From NCBI GenBank assembly GCA_028817975.1, contig JAPPOJ010000156.1, positions 1 through 37,691 of the forward strand: a stretch of 37,691 nt of DNA, read 5' to 3'. Positions 1 to 8,804 of this stretch are shown piece after piece. Position 1 is the stretch's first letter. The number at the start of each line of letters is the position of its first letter. The position numbers and the translations under genes were made by a program. This stretch comes from Zetaproteobacteria bacterium. Lineage in GTDB: Bacteria; Bdellovibrionota_B; Oligoflexia; Oligoflexales; Bog-1112. The notes beneath the pieces are model-generated. The model had not been told where the DNA came from. It saw nothing but the letters and a program-made list of their open reading frames with translations, and did not search any database.

Positions 1-1136
1 ATACAAGAGCGCTGCAGAAAAAAAAGATTAAAAAAGTGCGCGAGCAACTTGTGATATTACAGGGAAAAGAAAAGAAATTAACCGAAGACAAGGTGGCTTT
101 AGAAAGTAAATTGTTGGATGCGAAGAATAAAATGGATTCTTTGCAGCACAAAAATACCACTCAGGCTAGTCAAGAAGCCCGGGAAAAGCGAGAATCGTTG
201 CCTCAGATTAAAGCTAAGTTATTTGAGTTAGAGAGTAAATATAGTCGTCTCGTCCAGGAGAACAAAAATCTTAAAGTAAGTGTTTTGTCTCAGGAAAAAA
301 CGATAGCTCATTTAGACAGACAACTGATCAAACTACAGTCTTCGAAGAGTGATGAGCAATATTGGACAGAACCAAGTAAAATCAAGTTAGATCCTCCTAA
401 GGTTGAGAATGCTTACGTAAATATGTTGAATACTTCTAGTTTTGCACGTGCCACATATGAGGACTTGTCAGCTGTTGACGGTGAAGTTTCTGTTGAGGGT
501 GGGATGGATAAACATGAGTCGCTGCCTCCCCTCGTTGTGGAGAAGATGGGTTCTGTTGGTGCAGATTTTTTACGTCAAGTTGTACAGGTTATGGAGTCGA
601 AAGGGTTACCGATTTACTTTGATGCGGATCGTATGAGTATTGTCTTCGATGTAGGCCAAGACTTTGGCTTTGAGTATGGTAGTGCAGAATTGACTTCATC
701 TTCCAAAAATATTTTGGTGACTTTTTTTCGTTATGTATTTGAGCAGGCTCGTGCGCAGAAACCTATGGGGGCAATGTTAGAGGCGATCTCCATCACAGGG
801 CATGCGAGCCCAACCTATAAGAAGCGCTTCGTAAATCCCCGGGATAAGAGTAGTCAGTCTTATCGCTTTAATGTGGAGTTGAGTCGTAAACGTTCTGAAA
901 GTATTCAGCGCCTTGTCACAGCGAGTTTTACGCGTGACTATCCTGAGCTGGTGAGCAAGCTCACAGCCATTGGCAAGGGGTATGCAGACCCGGTTATTTA
1001 CACCATGAAGTCTAAAAAGCAAGATCGTTGTGGAGAAATTTACGATTGCCGCAAATCACGTCGTGTTGAAGTCGGCCTGCGTGCTCGCCCAGTGAAGGCA
1101 GCTACAAAAGAAGGTCGTCCAGACAAAAAGGGCTAG
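1..1136 (+). CDS. Coiled-coil protein with C-terminal OmpA/MotB-like peptidoglycan-binding domain (5'-truncated by window edge)
   Basis: The frame is open back to base 3 with no in-frame stop, so the provided start at 36 (GTG) is probably internal. N-terminal half is charged heptad-like. C-terminus carries OmpA-like elements: 'ITGHASP', 'NVELSRKRSESIQRLV', 'GKGYADPV', 'DCRKSRRVEVGL'. Confidence 0.72.
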   Translation, partial: TRALQKKKIKKVREQLVILQGKEKKLTEDKVALESKLLDAKNKMDSLQHKNTTQASQEAREKRESLPQIKAKLFELESKYSRLVQENKNLKVSVLSQEKTIAHLDRQLIKLQSSKSDEQYWTEPSKIKLDPPKVENAYVNMLNTSSFARATYEDLSAVDGEVSVEGGMDKHESLPPLVVEKMGSVGADFLRQVVQVMESKGLPIYFDADRMSIVFDVGQDFGFEYGSAELTSSSKNILVTFFRYVFEQARAQKPMGAMLEAISITGHASPTYKKRFVNPRDKSSQSYRFNVELSRKRSESIQRLVTASFTRDYPELVSKLTAIGKGYADPVIYTMKSKKQDRCGEIYDCRKSRRVEVGLRARPVKAATKEGRPDKKG

Positions 1137-1256
1137 GTGCTTGGTCATCCATGTACCTTTTGCCACGGCCTATCTATATGCATTGACTCATACTGAGAAG
1201 TGTGGTAGTTTCCCGAGAGTTTTTTTCGCATAAAAATTGAAAAACAGGGAGCATCA

Positions 1257-2639
1257 GTGGTTAAAGTTCAAACGGGTGTTGTGCACGTTATTGGTGGCGG
1301 CTTAGCAGGTTGTGAGGCCAGTTGGCAACTTTTACGCCAAGGAGTTCGTGTGGTGATGCACGAGATGCGGCCTAAAAAAACGACAGCGGCTCATAAAACC
1401 GCAGACTTTGCTGAACTTGTTTGTTCGAACTCATTAAAGTCAATGAATAGTGGCTCTGCACCAGAGGTGTTGAAACACGAAATGCAGAGTTTTGATTCTT
1501 TGATCTTGCGTGCAGCTATGAGGGCCCGGGTACCTGCGGGATCGGCTCTTGCTGTAGATCGTTTGTTATTTTCCCAATATATTCGCCAAGAGCTGGAGGC
1601 CTCCCCACTTTTTGAGGCGGTTTGTGAAGAAGTTATCGAAGTTCCGAGTGAAGATGTGCTTCGGCATCACCAATCTTTTTGTATTCTTGCTTCTGGTCCC
1701 TTAACAACAGATAAGCTAGCGCAGTCTTTGCTAAAATACTGTAATGGTGTGGATCAGCTCGCCTTTTATGATGCGATAGCCCCTATTTTGGAAGCGGAAT
1801 CTTTAGATGAGCAACACCTCTTTGTGGCGGATCGCTATGGTAAGGGGGAAGGAGACTATGTCAATATTCCCTTATCTAAAGAACAATATGAGTCCTTTGT
1901 AGATGATATTCTTGCCGCAGAGAAAGTTCCTCTACATGGTTTTGAAGAGACAAAATATTTTGAATCCTGTTTGCCGATTGAAGTGATGGCTGAGCGTGGT
2001 CGAGAGACGTTGCGCTTTGGTCCGCTAAAGCCTGTTGGGATTGTGGACCCTAAGACAGGTCAGCGCCCGTATGCAAATATTCAACTGCGCCGTGAAAATG
2101 ACCAAGGTAGTATGTTGAGTATGGTTGGTTTTCAGACGAAAATGAAATGGCCGGAGCAAAAGCGCGTATTTTCCAAAATTCCAGCATTTGCGAGTATGGA
2201 ATTTTTTAGGTATGGCTCTGTTCATCGTAATACTTACGTGCAGGGCCCAAAGGTTCTGGCGAAAGACTTGAGCCTGCTTGCCAATCGTAGAACTTTTTTG
2301 GCTGGACAGATTACGGGTGTGGAAGGGTACACGGAGTCATCTGCGATTGGTTTGATTGTTGGCCGCCTCGTGGCTGGGTATTGTACTGGCAAACAATATA
2401 CCATCCCACCAAAGAACACGATGATCGGGGCTTTGGTGGATTATGTAACTGTAGGGCCTAAAGGTGACTATGCACCGATGAACGTCAACTTGGGTCTTCT
2501 GCCGACCATTCAAAAGCGCCGTGGGGTGTCTAAAGCAGAGCGCAAGGTGCAGCAATGTGACGCTGCAAAACAAGCTTTTAACCTATACTTACAGGAGTAT
2601 GGAGCGTCTAGCCTTCCTGTACAAGGTTACTTGGATTAA
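1257..2639 (+). CDS. trmFO: Methylenetetrahydrofolate--tRNA-(uracil-5-)-methyltransferase TrmFO
   Basis: N-terminal FAD motif 'VHVIGGGLAGCEASWQL'; family-typical 'VCSNSLKS', 'RYGKGEGDYVNIPL', 'FESCLPIEVMAERGRETLRFGPLKPVG', 'GQITGVEGYTESSAIGLI'. GTG start. Confidence 0.95.
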   Translation: MVKVQTGVVHVIGGGLAGCEASWQLLRQGVRVVMHEMRPKKTTAAHKTADFAELVCSNSLKSMNSGSAPEVLKHEMQSFDSLILRAAMRARVPAGSALAVDRLLFSQYIRQELEASPLFEAVCEEVIEVPSEDVLRHHQSFCILASGPLTTDKLAQSLLKYCNGVDQLAFYDAIAPILEAESLDEQHLFVADRYGKGEGDYVNIPLSKEQYESFVDDILAAEKVPLHGFEETKYFESCLPIEVMAERGRETLRFGPLKPVGIVDPKTGQRPYANIQLRRENDQGSMLSMVGFQTKMKWPEQKRVFSKIPAFASMEFFRYGSVHRNTYVQGPKVLAKDLSLLANRRTFLAGQITGVEGYTESSAIGLIVGRLVAGYCTGKQYTIPPKNTMIGALVDYVTVGPKGDYAPMNVNLGLLPTIQKRRGVSKAERKVQQCDAAKQAFNLYLQEYGASSLPVQGYLD

Positions 2640-3159
2640 ACAAAGAGTTTCTGTGTTTGAAGACCTTAACTTCTTGCCGCCTTCACTTTCTACCCAACGT
2701 TGGTTGTTGCGTCCTTTTTCTTTCGTGGATATCCCAGATCTGGTCGGCATTTTTTCGGGGGGAGGGATGCAGGACGCGGGTTTTCCGCCTCTGTGCTCGG
2801 AAAAGTTTGTTGTGTCTTGGGTTCTGAAAGGGCAGCAAGAGCCTTCCCTTAAAGCGTATGCGATTACATGTAATCATTCCTCTCGGCTTCTCTTAGGTGG
2901 CGTATCCTTGTCTAGGCAACAAGATGGTGTTGGATTGGGTTTTTGGGTGCGTGAGTCCTGCCGTCGGCATGGGGTGGCGTTTGAAGCTGTAAGGGAAGTT
3001 TGTTTACAATTAAAAGCACTTGCGCCCGGTTTACAGGTGCAAGCTTCTTGTTTACCTCACAATTTTCGTAGCCGTCGGTGTCTTTTAAAGCTTGGTTTTA
3101 TGCGTATATCTACTTCTTTAGGCCAAGATCGCTTTGTATGGGCGGAATCACTGGTTTGA
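2599..3159 (+). CDS. GNAT-family N-acetyltransferase (RimJ/RimL-like)
   Basis: 'TQRWLLRPFSFVDIPDLVGIF', 'LGFWVRESCRRHGVAFEAVREVC', 'NFRSRRCLLKLGFMR' match the RimJ-type GNAT layout. The provided ORF (2521) overlaps trmFO; the ATG at 2599 is a more likely start. Confidence 0.7.
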   Translation: MERLAFLYKVTWIKQRVSVFEDLNFLPPSLSTQRWLLRPFSFVDIPDLVGIFSGGGMQDAGFPPLCSEKFVVSWVLKGQQEPSLKAYAITCNHSSRLLLGGVSLSRQQDGVGLGFWVRESCRRHGVAFEAVREVCLQLKALAPGLQVQASCLPHNFRSRRCLLKLGFMRISTSLGQDRFVWAESLV

Positions 3160-3247
3160 ACCCCTCTTTTTCTGTGAGAAGTGCCTCTTTGTCTGAGCTT
3201 AGGCGGCCGATTTCTTTGCTGGACCTGCAGAAGGAAATTTATTTTTA

Positions 3248-3276
3248 TTGACATTTATATAATGTGATATTAATAT
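3248..3276 (+). promoter_or_regulatory. Candidate sigma70-type promoter upstream of the Smr gene
   Basis: TTGACA (3248-3253), 17-nt spacer, TAATAT (3271-3276), located about 45 nt before the ATG at 3319. Confidence 0.55.
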
Positions 3277-3318
3277 TTTGACATAGGACACGAATCATAC
3301 AAGGCATTTTTTGACATC

Positions 3319-3879
3319 ATGGGTAAGAAAAAAAGATCGGCGGTTAAGGGCTTTTGTGTCGTTGAGGATCCATATCTGACGTTCTCCCTAAGTGATGATG
3401 CAAATACTGTGCCTGTGCCTCAGGAGCAGGTCTCACAGGGCGAGACTTCCAACTCTTCTTTAGAGTATGAACTTATGTGTCAAGCATTTGCATCTGAGGT
3501 GGATGAGTCTATTCTTGCGGAAAAGCAGCCTATAGATCTCGCTGCCGTTGTCAAAAAAACACGTCGTACTTGTATGCTCACCGTCGACTTGCATGGGCTT
3601 TATTTGGAAGAGGCTAAACGCACGGTGGCTGCCGACATTTGGGAACATCTAGAAAGTAGCCGTGCCGATTTTTTACACGTCCAAATTGTAACGGGTAGGG
3701 GAAGGCGCTCGGGGAGTAATGGTGCTGTGTTGGCACGAGAAATTCACCCTTTTGTCTGTGCTACTTTCGCTTCTTACATTGTGACCATTGATACCTCTCC
3801 TGGGGAGGCTATTTATCAAGGTGTTGCTCTAAGAGGCTCCTTTGGTGTAGTATTGCGCAAGCCCGAACGCCGTAAATAA
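3319..3879 (+). CDS. Smr/MutS2-type domain protein
   Basis: 'LTVDLHGLYLEEAKRTVAADI' followed by 'VQIVTGRGRRSGSNGAVLAREI' is the Smr signature (LDLHG ... HGKG-like). Confidence 0.85.
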   Translation: MGKKKRSAVKGFCVVEDPYLTFSLSDDANTVPVPQEQVSQGETSNSSLEYELMCQAFASEVDESILAEKQPIDLAAVVKKTRRTCMLTVDLHGLYLEEAKRTVAADIWEHLESSRADFLHVQIVTGRGRRSGSNGAVLAREIHPFVCATFASYIVTIDTSPGEAIYQGVALRGSFGVVLRKPERRK

Positions 3880-3906
3880 AAAATTTTAAGAATATAAGAA
3901 GTTACG

Positions 3907-4857
3907 ATGGCCCCTAAATATACTTACGAACTTTCCATCTTTTGTCCTGGTGGGACTTTACATAAAGAAATGCTGAAAGGTTGGCTCACAGTAAACGGAT
4001 TTGAATCTTTCGTTGAAGGAGTTGTCGATGATGTGGATGAGATTCATGAAGGGTACGACCCAGAGTATGATGGCTATCAAAATAGCCGGTCGGCGAACAT
4101 GGTACCCTTGATTCTTTGTGACTATGATTTGACCCGCTTAGAAGAGTTGCGTGCCCAGCTTGATAAAGCCATGGACTTTGAGCTGGATTTTAAAATGGCG
4201 CGTATGGAAACCCAAACTTGGATGGAAGGGTGGAAAGATAGTTTTGTCCCCTTGAAAATGGGGAGTTTTTATATCTATCCTTCATGGATCATGTCAGATA
4301 TTCCGGCAGGATACTTGCCTATAGAAATTGATCCTGGGATGGCGTTTGGTACAGGCCAGCATGCGACCACTCAATTGTGTTTGGAGTCGCTGAGTCGATT
4401 ACATCATGAAGCTTCTCCGTGGTCGCTTTCATCTGCATTGGATGTGGGGACAGGATCGGGGATTTTAGCGATAGCTTGCCGTAAGTTGGACTGTGTGAAA
4501 GTGGACGCTCTTGATGTTGACCCTGCAAGTGTTGCAGCGGTTCAAGAGAATGCCACGCGCAACCGTGTTGCTGTAAACGCACATTTAGGTGCTCTGGAAC
4601 ATGTCGCAGAGCAACTGGATGCGTGTTACGATGTTGTTTTGGCAAATATTTTGTTGCAGGTGATTCAACCTCTTCTGCCCCGTTTGGTCGAACGTACGCG
4701 GCCAGAAGGCTTTCTCATTCTTTCCGGCCTTTTGGTGGAACAAGGTCACACTGTTTTGCAACAGGCGGCAACCTTGCCTGTACGGCATTATGAAACACGT
4801 GAAAAGGATGGCTGGTGCTCACTTGTTTTACAACGTCATGCGGTGGAGAACACGTGA
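3907..4857 (+). CDS. prmA: Ribosomal protein L11 methyltransferase
   Basis: 'IEIDPGMAFGTGQHATTQLCLESL', 'ALDVGTGSGILAIACRKL', 'DVVLANILLQVI': PrmA SAM-binding motifs. Confidence 0.93.
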   Translation: MAPKYTYELSIFCPGGTLHKEMLKGWLTVNGFESFVEGVVDDVDEIHEGYDPEYDGYQNSRSANMVPLILCDYDLTRLEELRAQLDKAMDFELDFKMARMETQTWMEGWKDSFVPLKMGSFYIYPSWIMSDIPAGYLPIEIDPGMAFGTGQHATTQLCLESLSRLHHEASPWSLSSALDVGTGSGILAIACRKLDCVKVDALDVDPASVAAVQENATRNRVAVNAHLGALEHVAEQLDACYDVVLANILLQVIQPLLPRLVERTRPEGFLILSGLLVEQGHTVLQQAATLPVRHYETREKDGWCSLVLQRHAVENT

Positions 4858-5603
4858 ATCTAGGTGCTCATCAATTCCGTTTTTGGGGATGTCCTTGTGC
4901 AGGTACGACTGATCTATGGTCTGTGGCTCCAGAGGAAGTACACCATATTCGTAAAGTGTTGCGCTTGAAGGTTGGTGAGCCTGTCGAGCTGTGTGATGGT
5001 CGAGGCACCCTGATTGTAGGTCATATTGCACAACTGCATACAGATAAAGTCTTGGTGGCTGTAGATCAAGTGATGCAGCAGCCACAGCCCCAACCTGTAG
5101 CAGAGTTGTGTCTTTTGATCGGTGCCTTAAAGCCATCGGTTTTTGATGAAGTGTTGCCGATGTTGGTTGAATTAGGTGTGACTCGTTTGTGTATTTTTCA
5201 GCAAAAAGGGCGCAACCTATCGTACACCAAAGAAAAAGTCATCCAACGTTGGCAACGGATTGTAGCTGCAAGTGTGAAACAATGTAAAAGACTATATGTG
5301 CCTCAGATACAAGTCAAAGATAGCCTTGAGGCAGCTGTGGAGTATGCGGCACAGCATCTTGTGGGCTCGATAGCATGGCTGCACTGTTGTCCAGGATACA
5401 AAAATGATTTGTCATTATTGCGGTTGTCCGAGGAGCACCAGCCTCACCATAAGGTTATTGTCGTCGGATCAGAGTCAGGTTTTTCTTCCGAGGAGTCGCA
5501 GTATCTGACGCGTGAAAAGTTTCGTCCGTTTACCCTTGGTCCTCACATTTTGCGGGCGAAGACCGCTGCTGTGGCAGCTTTAGCGTTGGCACATTCGTTA
5601 TAG
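4854..5603 (+). CDS. rsmE: 16S rRNA (uracil1498-N3)-methyltransferase
   Basis: 'HHIRKVLRLKVGEPVELCDGRG', 'LIGALKPSVFDEVLPMLVELGV', 'VVGSESGFSSEE', 'FTLGPHILRAKTAAVAALAL'. The GTG at 4854 overlaps the prmA stop (GTGA) and has a GGAG upstream; the provided ORF starts earlier at 4815. Confidence 0.92.
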   Translation: MNLGAHQFRFWGCPCAGTTDLWSVAPEEVHHIRKVLRLKVGEPVELCDGRGTLIVGHIAQLHTDKVLVAVDQVMQQPQPQPVAELCLLIGALKPSVFDEVLPMLVELGVTRLCIFQQKGRNLSYTKEKVIQRWQRIVAASVKQCKRLYVPQIQVKDSLEAAVEYAAQHLVGSIAWLHCCPGYKNDLSLLRLSEEHQPHHKVIVVGSESGFSSEESQYLTREKFRPFTLGPHILRAKTAAVAALALAHSL

Positions 5604-5713
5604 TTTTTCTCAATATTTTTTGACTTCGTGGCGCTCGGCAAGGTTTTCCTCTAGAACTTGCTCCAACCTCCGATCTTTAGGTGAACCTTCTGTTTACCTT
5701 CGAGGAGGCTACT

Positions 5714-6280
5714 GTGTCGAATAATATTGCCCGCCGTGGAAAAATTTTAATAGAGCCTTATGCGCAGCTGCGTTTTGGTCTTGTGTTTCTTATGGTGAAC
5801 CTTTTATTTAGTGTTATTTTGCTTTCGGTATTTACTTACTATTTATGGGATGTGTACGTAGCTTTAACCAGCTACTTTACCTTAACCAACCGAGAATTGG
5901 TGATTACTTGGCAGAAGTTTCAGACTCCTTTTTTCACGAGTCTGTTTGTTCTGGTGATTTTTATTGTAACCTCGTTAGTGGTATCTGCACGTTATACGCA
6001 TCAGATATACGGACCTCTTGTCTCTATTAATCGCTTTGTAGACCAACTTATTGCAGGAAAAGTCCCTGAGAAGATTCGTTTGCGAGAAGGGGACCAATTG
6101 GGTAGTCTTGTAGATCGTCTTAACCTGTTGGTTGTCCCTAATTGCCGTGAGCAAGTTTTGGATGCTTTAACTGCTTTGGAGCAAGGAACCCCTCCGAAGC
6201 TCATTGACTTCACCGAAAAAGATCCTTATCGTGATTTGGCGACGAAAATAAATGCGATTAGTTCCGCACGCTCCGGTTGA
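5714..6280 (+). CDS. Two-TM membrane protein with HAMP domain, no recognised output domain
   Basis: Two hydrophobic segments ('FGLVFLMVNLLFSVILLSVFTYY', 'FFTSLFVLVIFIVTSLVV') followed by HAMP-like 'GPLVSINRFVDQLIAGKVPEKIRLREGDQLGSLVDRLNLL'. The GTG at 5714 is preceded by GAGGAGG. Confidence 0.7.
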   Translation: MSNNIARRGKILIEPYAQLRFGLVFLMVNLLFSVILLSVFTYYLWDVYVALTSYFTLTNRELVITWQKFQTPFFTSLFVLVIFIVTSLVVSARYTHQIYGPLVSINRFVDQLIAGKVPEKIRLREGDQLGSLVDRLNLLVVPNCREQVLDALTALEQGTPPKLIDFTEKDPYRDLATKINAISSARSG

Positions 6281-6354
6281 CTGTATTCGAAAACGTCCTC
6301 TTGTTGTTGATTGTGGTGCACTTCGTTTATGGAAGTCTTAAGATTTGGTAGCAT

Positions 6355-8664
6355 ATGGCAAGTTGTAGTTTTAAACCTAACATTGAAGGAGAGGCTGTGA
6401 AAGGTTCACAAGTGGCAACAACGTCAGAAATGATGAAGAAGGTCTATGAAAATATCCGTACGGCATCACAGTCAGCTCGTGTAAAACTAGGTAGACCCCT
6501 CACGCTCACCGAAAAAATCCTTTACGCTCATCTTGATAATCCAAATGAAGTGGGAAATATTGAACGTGGTAAAAGCTTTTCTTTGCTGCGCCCGGATCGA
6601 GTCGCGATGCAAGATGCAACGGCTCAGATGGCCATTTTGCAGTTTATTCAGTCGGGCAGGGAAAGGGTGGCAGTCCCCAGTACGGTGCATTGCGACCATT
6701 TAATTAGGGCGCATGAAGGCTCCGACAAAGATATGGACACTGCCAACAAAGAAAATGCTGAGGTCTATAACTTTTTGAGCACTGCATCGCAGAAATACGG
6801 TATCGGCTTTTGGGGGCCTGGTTCGGGTATTATCCATCAAGTCGTTTTAGAAAATTATGCAGCCCCTGGAATGCTGATGATTGGTACAGACTCCCATACG
6901 CCGAATGGAGGTGGTTTGGGAGCCTTAGCGATTGGGGTAGGTGGTGCAGATGCTGTAGATGTCATGGCTGGACAGGCTTGGGAGCTGTTGTTCCCTAAAG
7001 TGATTGCGGTAAAACTCACCGGTAAGTTTGATGCCTGGACCTCTCCCAAAGATGTTATCTTGAAGGTCTTGGAAATTTTGACGGTGAAGGGTGGGACCAA
7101 TAAGATTGTGGAATATATTGGTCCTGGAGCAGATAACATAAGCTGTACGGGTAAAGCGACCATCACAAATATGGGAGCGGAGCTGGGTGCAACCACTTCG
7201 GTCTTCGGCTTTGATGCCAAAATGAAAACTTATTTAGAGGCAACGGAACGTGCCGATTTGGCAAGCCTTGCCGACCAGTATGGAGAGGATTTGCGTCCGG
7301 ACCCAGAAGTGGTTGCGGATGCTCATAAGTATTATGATGAGGTCATTGAAATTGATTTGGATGCATTGGAACCTTATATTGTAGGCCCTCACTCTCCGGA
7401 CAAGGCTCGACCTCTTTCGGCCTTCAAAGATGAAATTGACAAAGAAGGTTATCCTAATGAAATTAGTGCCTGTTTGATTGGGAGCTGTACGAATTCCTCT
7501 TATGAGGATATCTATAAAGCAGCAGGAATAGCGGAACAAGCCATGAAGCTTGGGATTAAGGCGAGTAAGCCGTTGTTTGTGTCTCCTGGCTCGACTCGCA
7601 TTTATGCGACGATTAAGCGTGATGGTCTGATGCAAACTCTGGAGAAGTTTGGGGCTACTGTACTTGCAAATGCTTGTGGACCGTGTATTGGTCAGTGGAA
7701 GCGTGACGATATTAAGCAAAGTGAGCGTAACTCCATTGTGACTTCCTTTAACCGTAATTTTAGAGGAAGGAACGATGCAAATGCAGAAACGTTGTCCTTT
7801 ATTTCGAGCCCTGAAATGGTTCTCGCTTATGCGACCTCAGGCAAGCTGGACTTTAACCCCCGTAAAGACGAGGTGATAGATGCTGGGGGGCAGGCCCACA
7901 AGCTTTCTATACCTGCAGCTCCAGAGTTGCCAGACCGTGGGTTTGTGCATGACAAAACAGGTTATTTAGAGCCGGCTGTCGATGGGGGCTCTGTTGCCGT
8001 GGATGTGAAACCTGACAGTGAACGCCTACAAATTTTGAGTCCTTTTGCTGCGTGGGATGGCAAAGATTATGAGAAGCACCGTTTGTTGGTGAAAGTGGTG
8101 GGTAAGTGTACGACCGACCATATTTCTCCAGCGGGAACTTGGCTGAGATTTCGGGGTCACTTAGAAAATATCAGTAACAATATGCTTTTGGGTGGGGTGA
8201 ATGCTTTTTCTAATGAAACAGGTAAAACCAACCATCAGTTGTCTGGAGATGCTGTAGAACAAATCTCTTCCGTCGCGAAAGCTTATAAGAACCAAGGTCA
8301 GCGCTGGGTCATTGTGGGAGATGAAAACTATGGAGAAGGTTCGAGCCGTGAGCACGCTGCAATGTGTCCAAGGTTTTTGGGTGCGAGTACCGTCATTGTA
8401 CGGAGCTTTGCACGTATTCATGAAACCAATTTGAAGAAACAAGGTGTTTTAGCTTTGACCTTCCAGAATAGTGCTGACTATGACAAGGTGCGCGAAAGTG
8501 ACCTCATTAGTATCACAGGCTTAGATGCCTTTGCTCCTGGTAAGCCCCTTGCTGTGGTCTTAACCCACGCAGACGGTTCTAAGGACGAGATTCTTGCAGC
8601 TCATTCTTACAACCACGAGCAAATTAAGTGGTTTAAAGCAGGGTCTTCCTTAAATACTTTATAG
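6355..8664 (+). CDS. Aconitate hydratase, mitochondrial-type
   Basis: 'RVAMQDATAQMAILQFIQSG', 'VPSTVHCDHLI', 'GTDSHTPNGGGLGALAIGVGGADAVDVMAG', 'LIGSCTNSSYED', 'ANACGPCIGQW', 'GKCTTDHISPAGTWLRFRGHLENISNN', 'GDENYGEGSSREHAA', 'SFARIHETNLKKQG'. The true start could be the GTG at 6397. Confidence 0.95.
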   Translation: MASCSFKPNIEGEAVKGSQVATTSEMMKKVYENIRTASQSARVKLGRPLTLTEKILYAHLDNPNEVGNIERGKSFSLLRPDRVAMQDATAQMAILQFIQSGRERVAVPSTVHCDHLIRAHEGSDKDMDTANKENAEVYNFLSTASQKYGIGFWGPGSGIIHQVVLENYAAPGMLMIGTDSHTPNGGGLGALAIGVGGADAVDVMAGQAWELLFPKVIAVKLTGKFDAWTSPKDVILKVLEILTVKGGTNKIVEYIGPGADNISCTGKATITNMGAELGATTSVFGFDAKMKTYLEATERADLASLADQYGEDLRPDPEVVADAHKYYDEVIEIDLDALEPYIVGPHSPDKARPLSAFKDEIDKEGYPNEISACLIGSCTNSSYEDIYKAAGIAEQAMKLGIKASKPLFVSPGSTRIYATIKRDGLMQTLEKFGATVLANACGPCIGQWKRDDIKQSERNSIVTSFNRNFRGRNDANAETLSFISSPEMVLAYATSGKLDFNPRKDEVIDAGGQAHKLSIPAAPELPDRGFVHDKTGYLEPAVDGGSVAVDVKPDSERLQILSPFAAWDGKDYEKHRLLVKVVGKCTTDHISPAGTWLRFRGHLENISNNMLLGGVNAFSNETGKTNHQLSGDAVEQISSVAKAYKNQGQRWVIVGDENYGEGSSREHAAMCPRFLGASTVIVRSFARIHETNLKKQGVLALTFQNSADYDKVRESDLISITGLDAFAPGKPLAVVLTHADGSKDEILAAHSYNHEQIKWFKAGSSLNTL

Positions 8665-8689
8665 CTTTTTCTTGAGGGTCACTCTCCGT

Positions 8690-8702
8690 GGGGCTGTGCC
8701 CC
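8690..8702 (+). terminator. Weak hairpin downstream of aconitase, possible terminator
   Basis: GGGGC-TGT-GCCCC stem-loop 26 nt after the stop codon; no immediate T-tract (T5 only at about 8724). Confidence 0.25.
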
Positions 8703-8804
8703 CTGGCTTCTGGCAGTCCTACCTTTTTAAATTGATTTTTGTGAGGTAATTTGCTAGCTTCGGTTGGTTTATGACCCCACTTATTTTCAATTTTAGGCAG
8801 TAAA

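Noticed and set aside
7234-7719. 161-aa minus-strand ORF within aconitase
   Set aside because: Fully antisense to a highly conserved aconitase region, no SD or motif.
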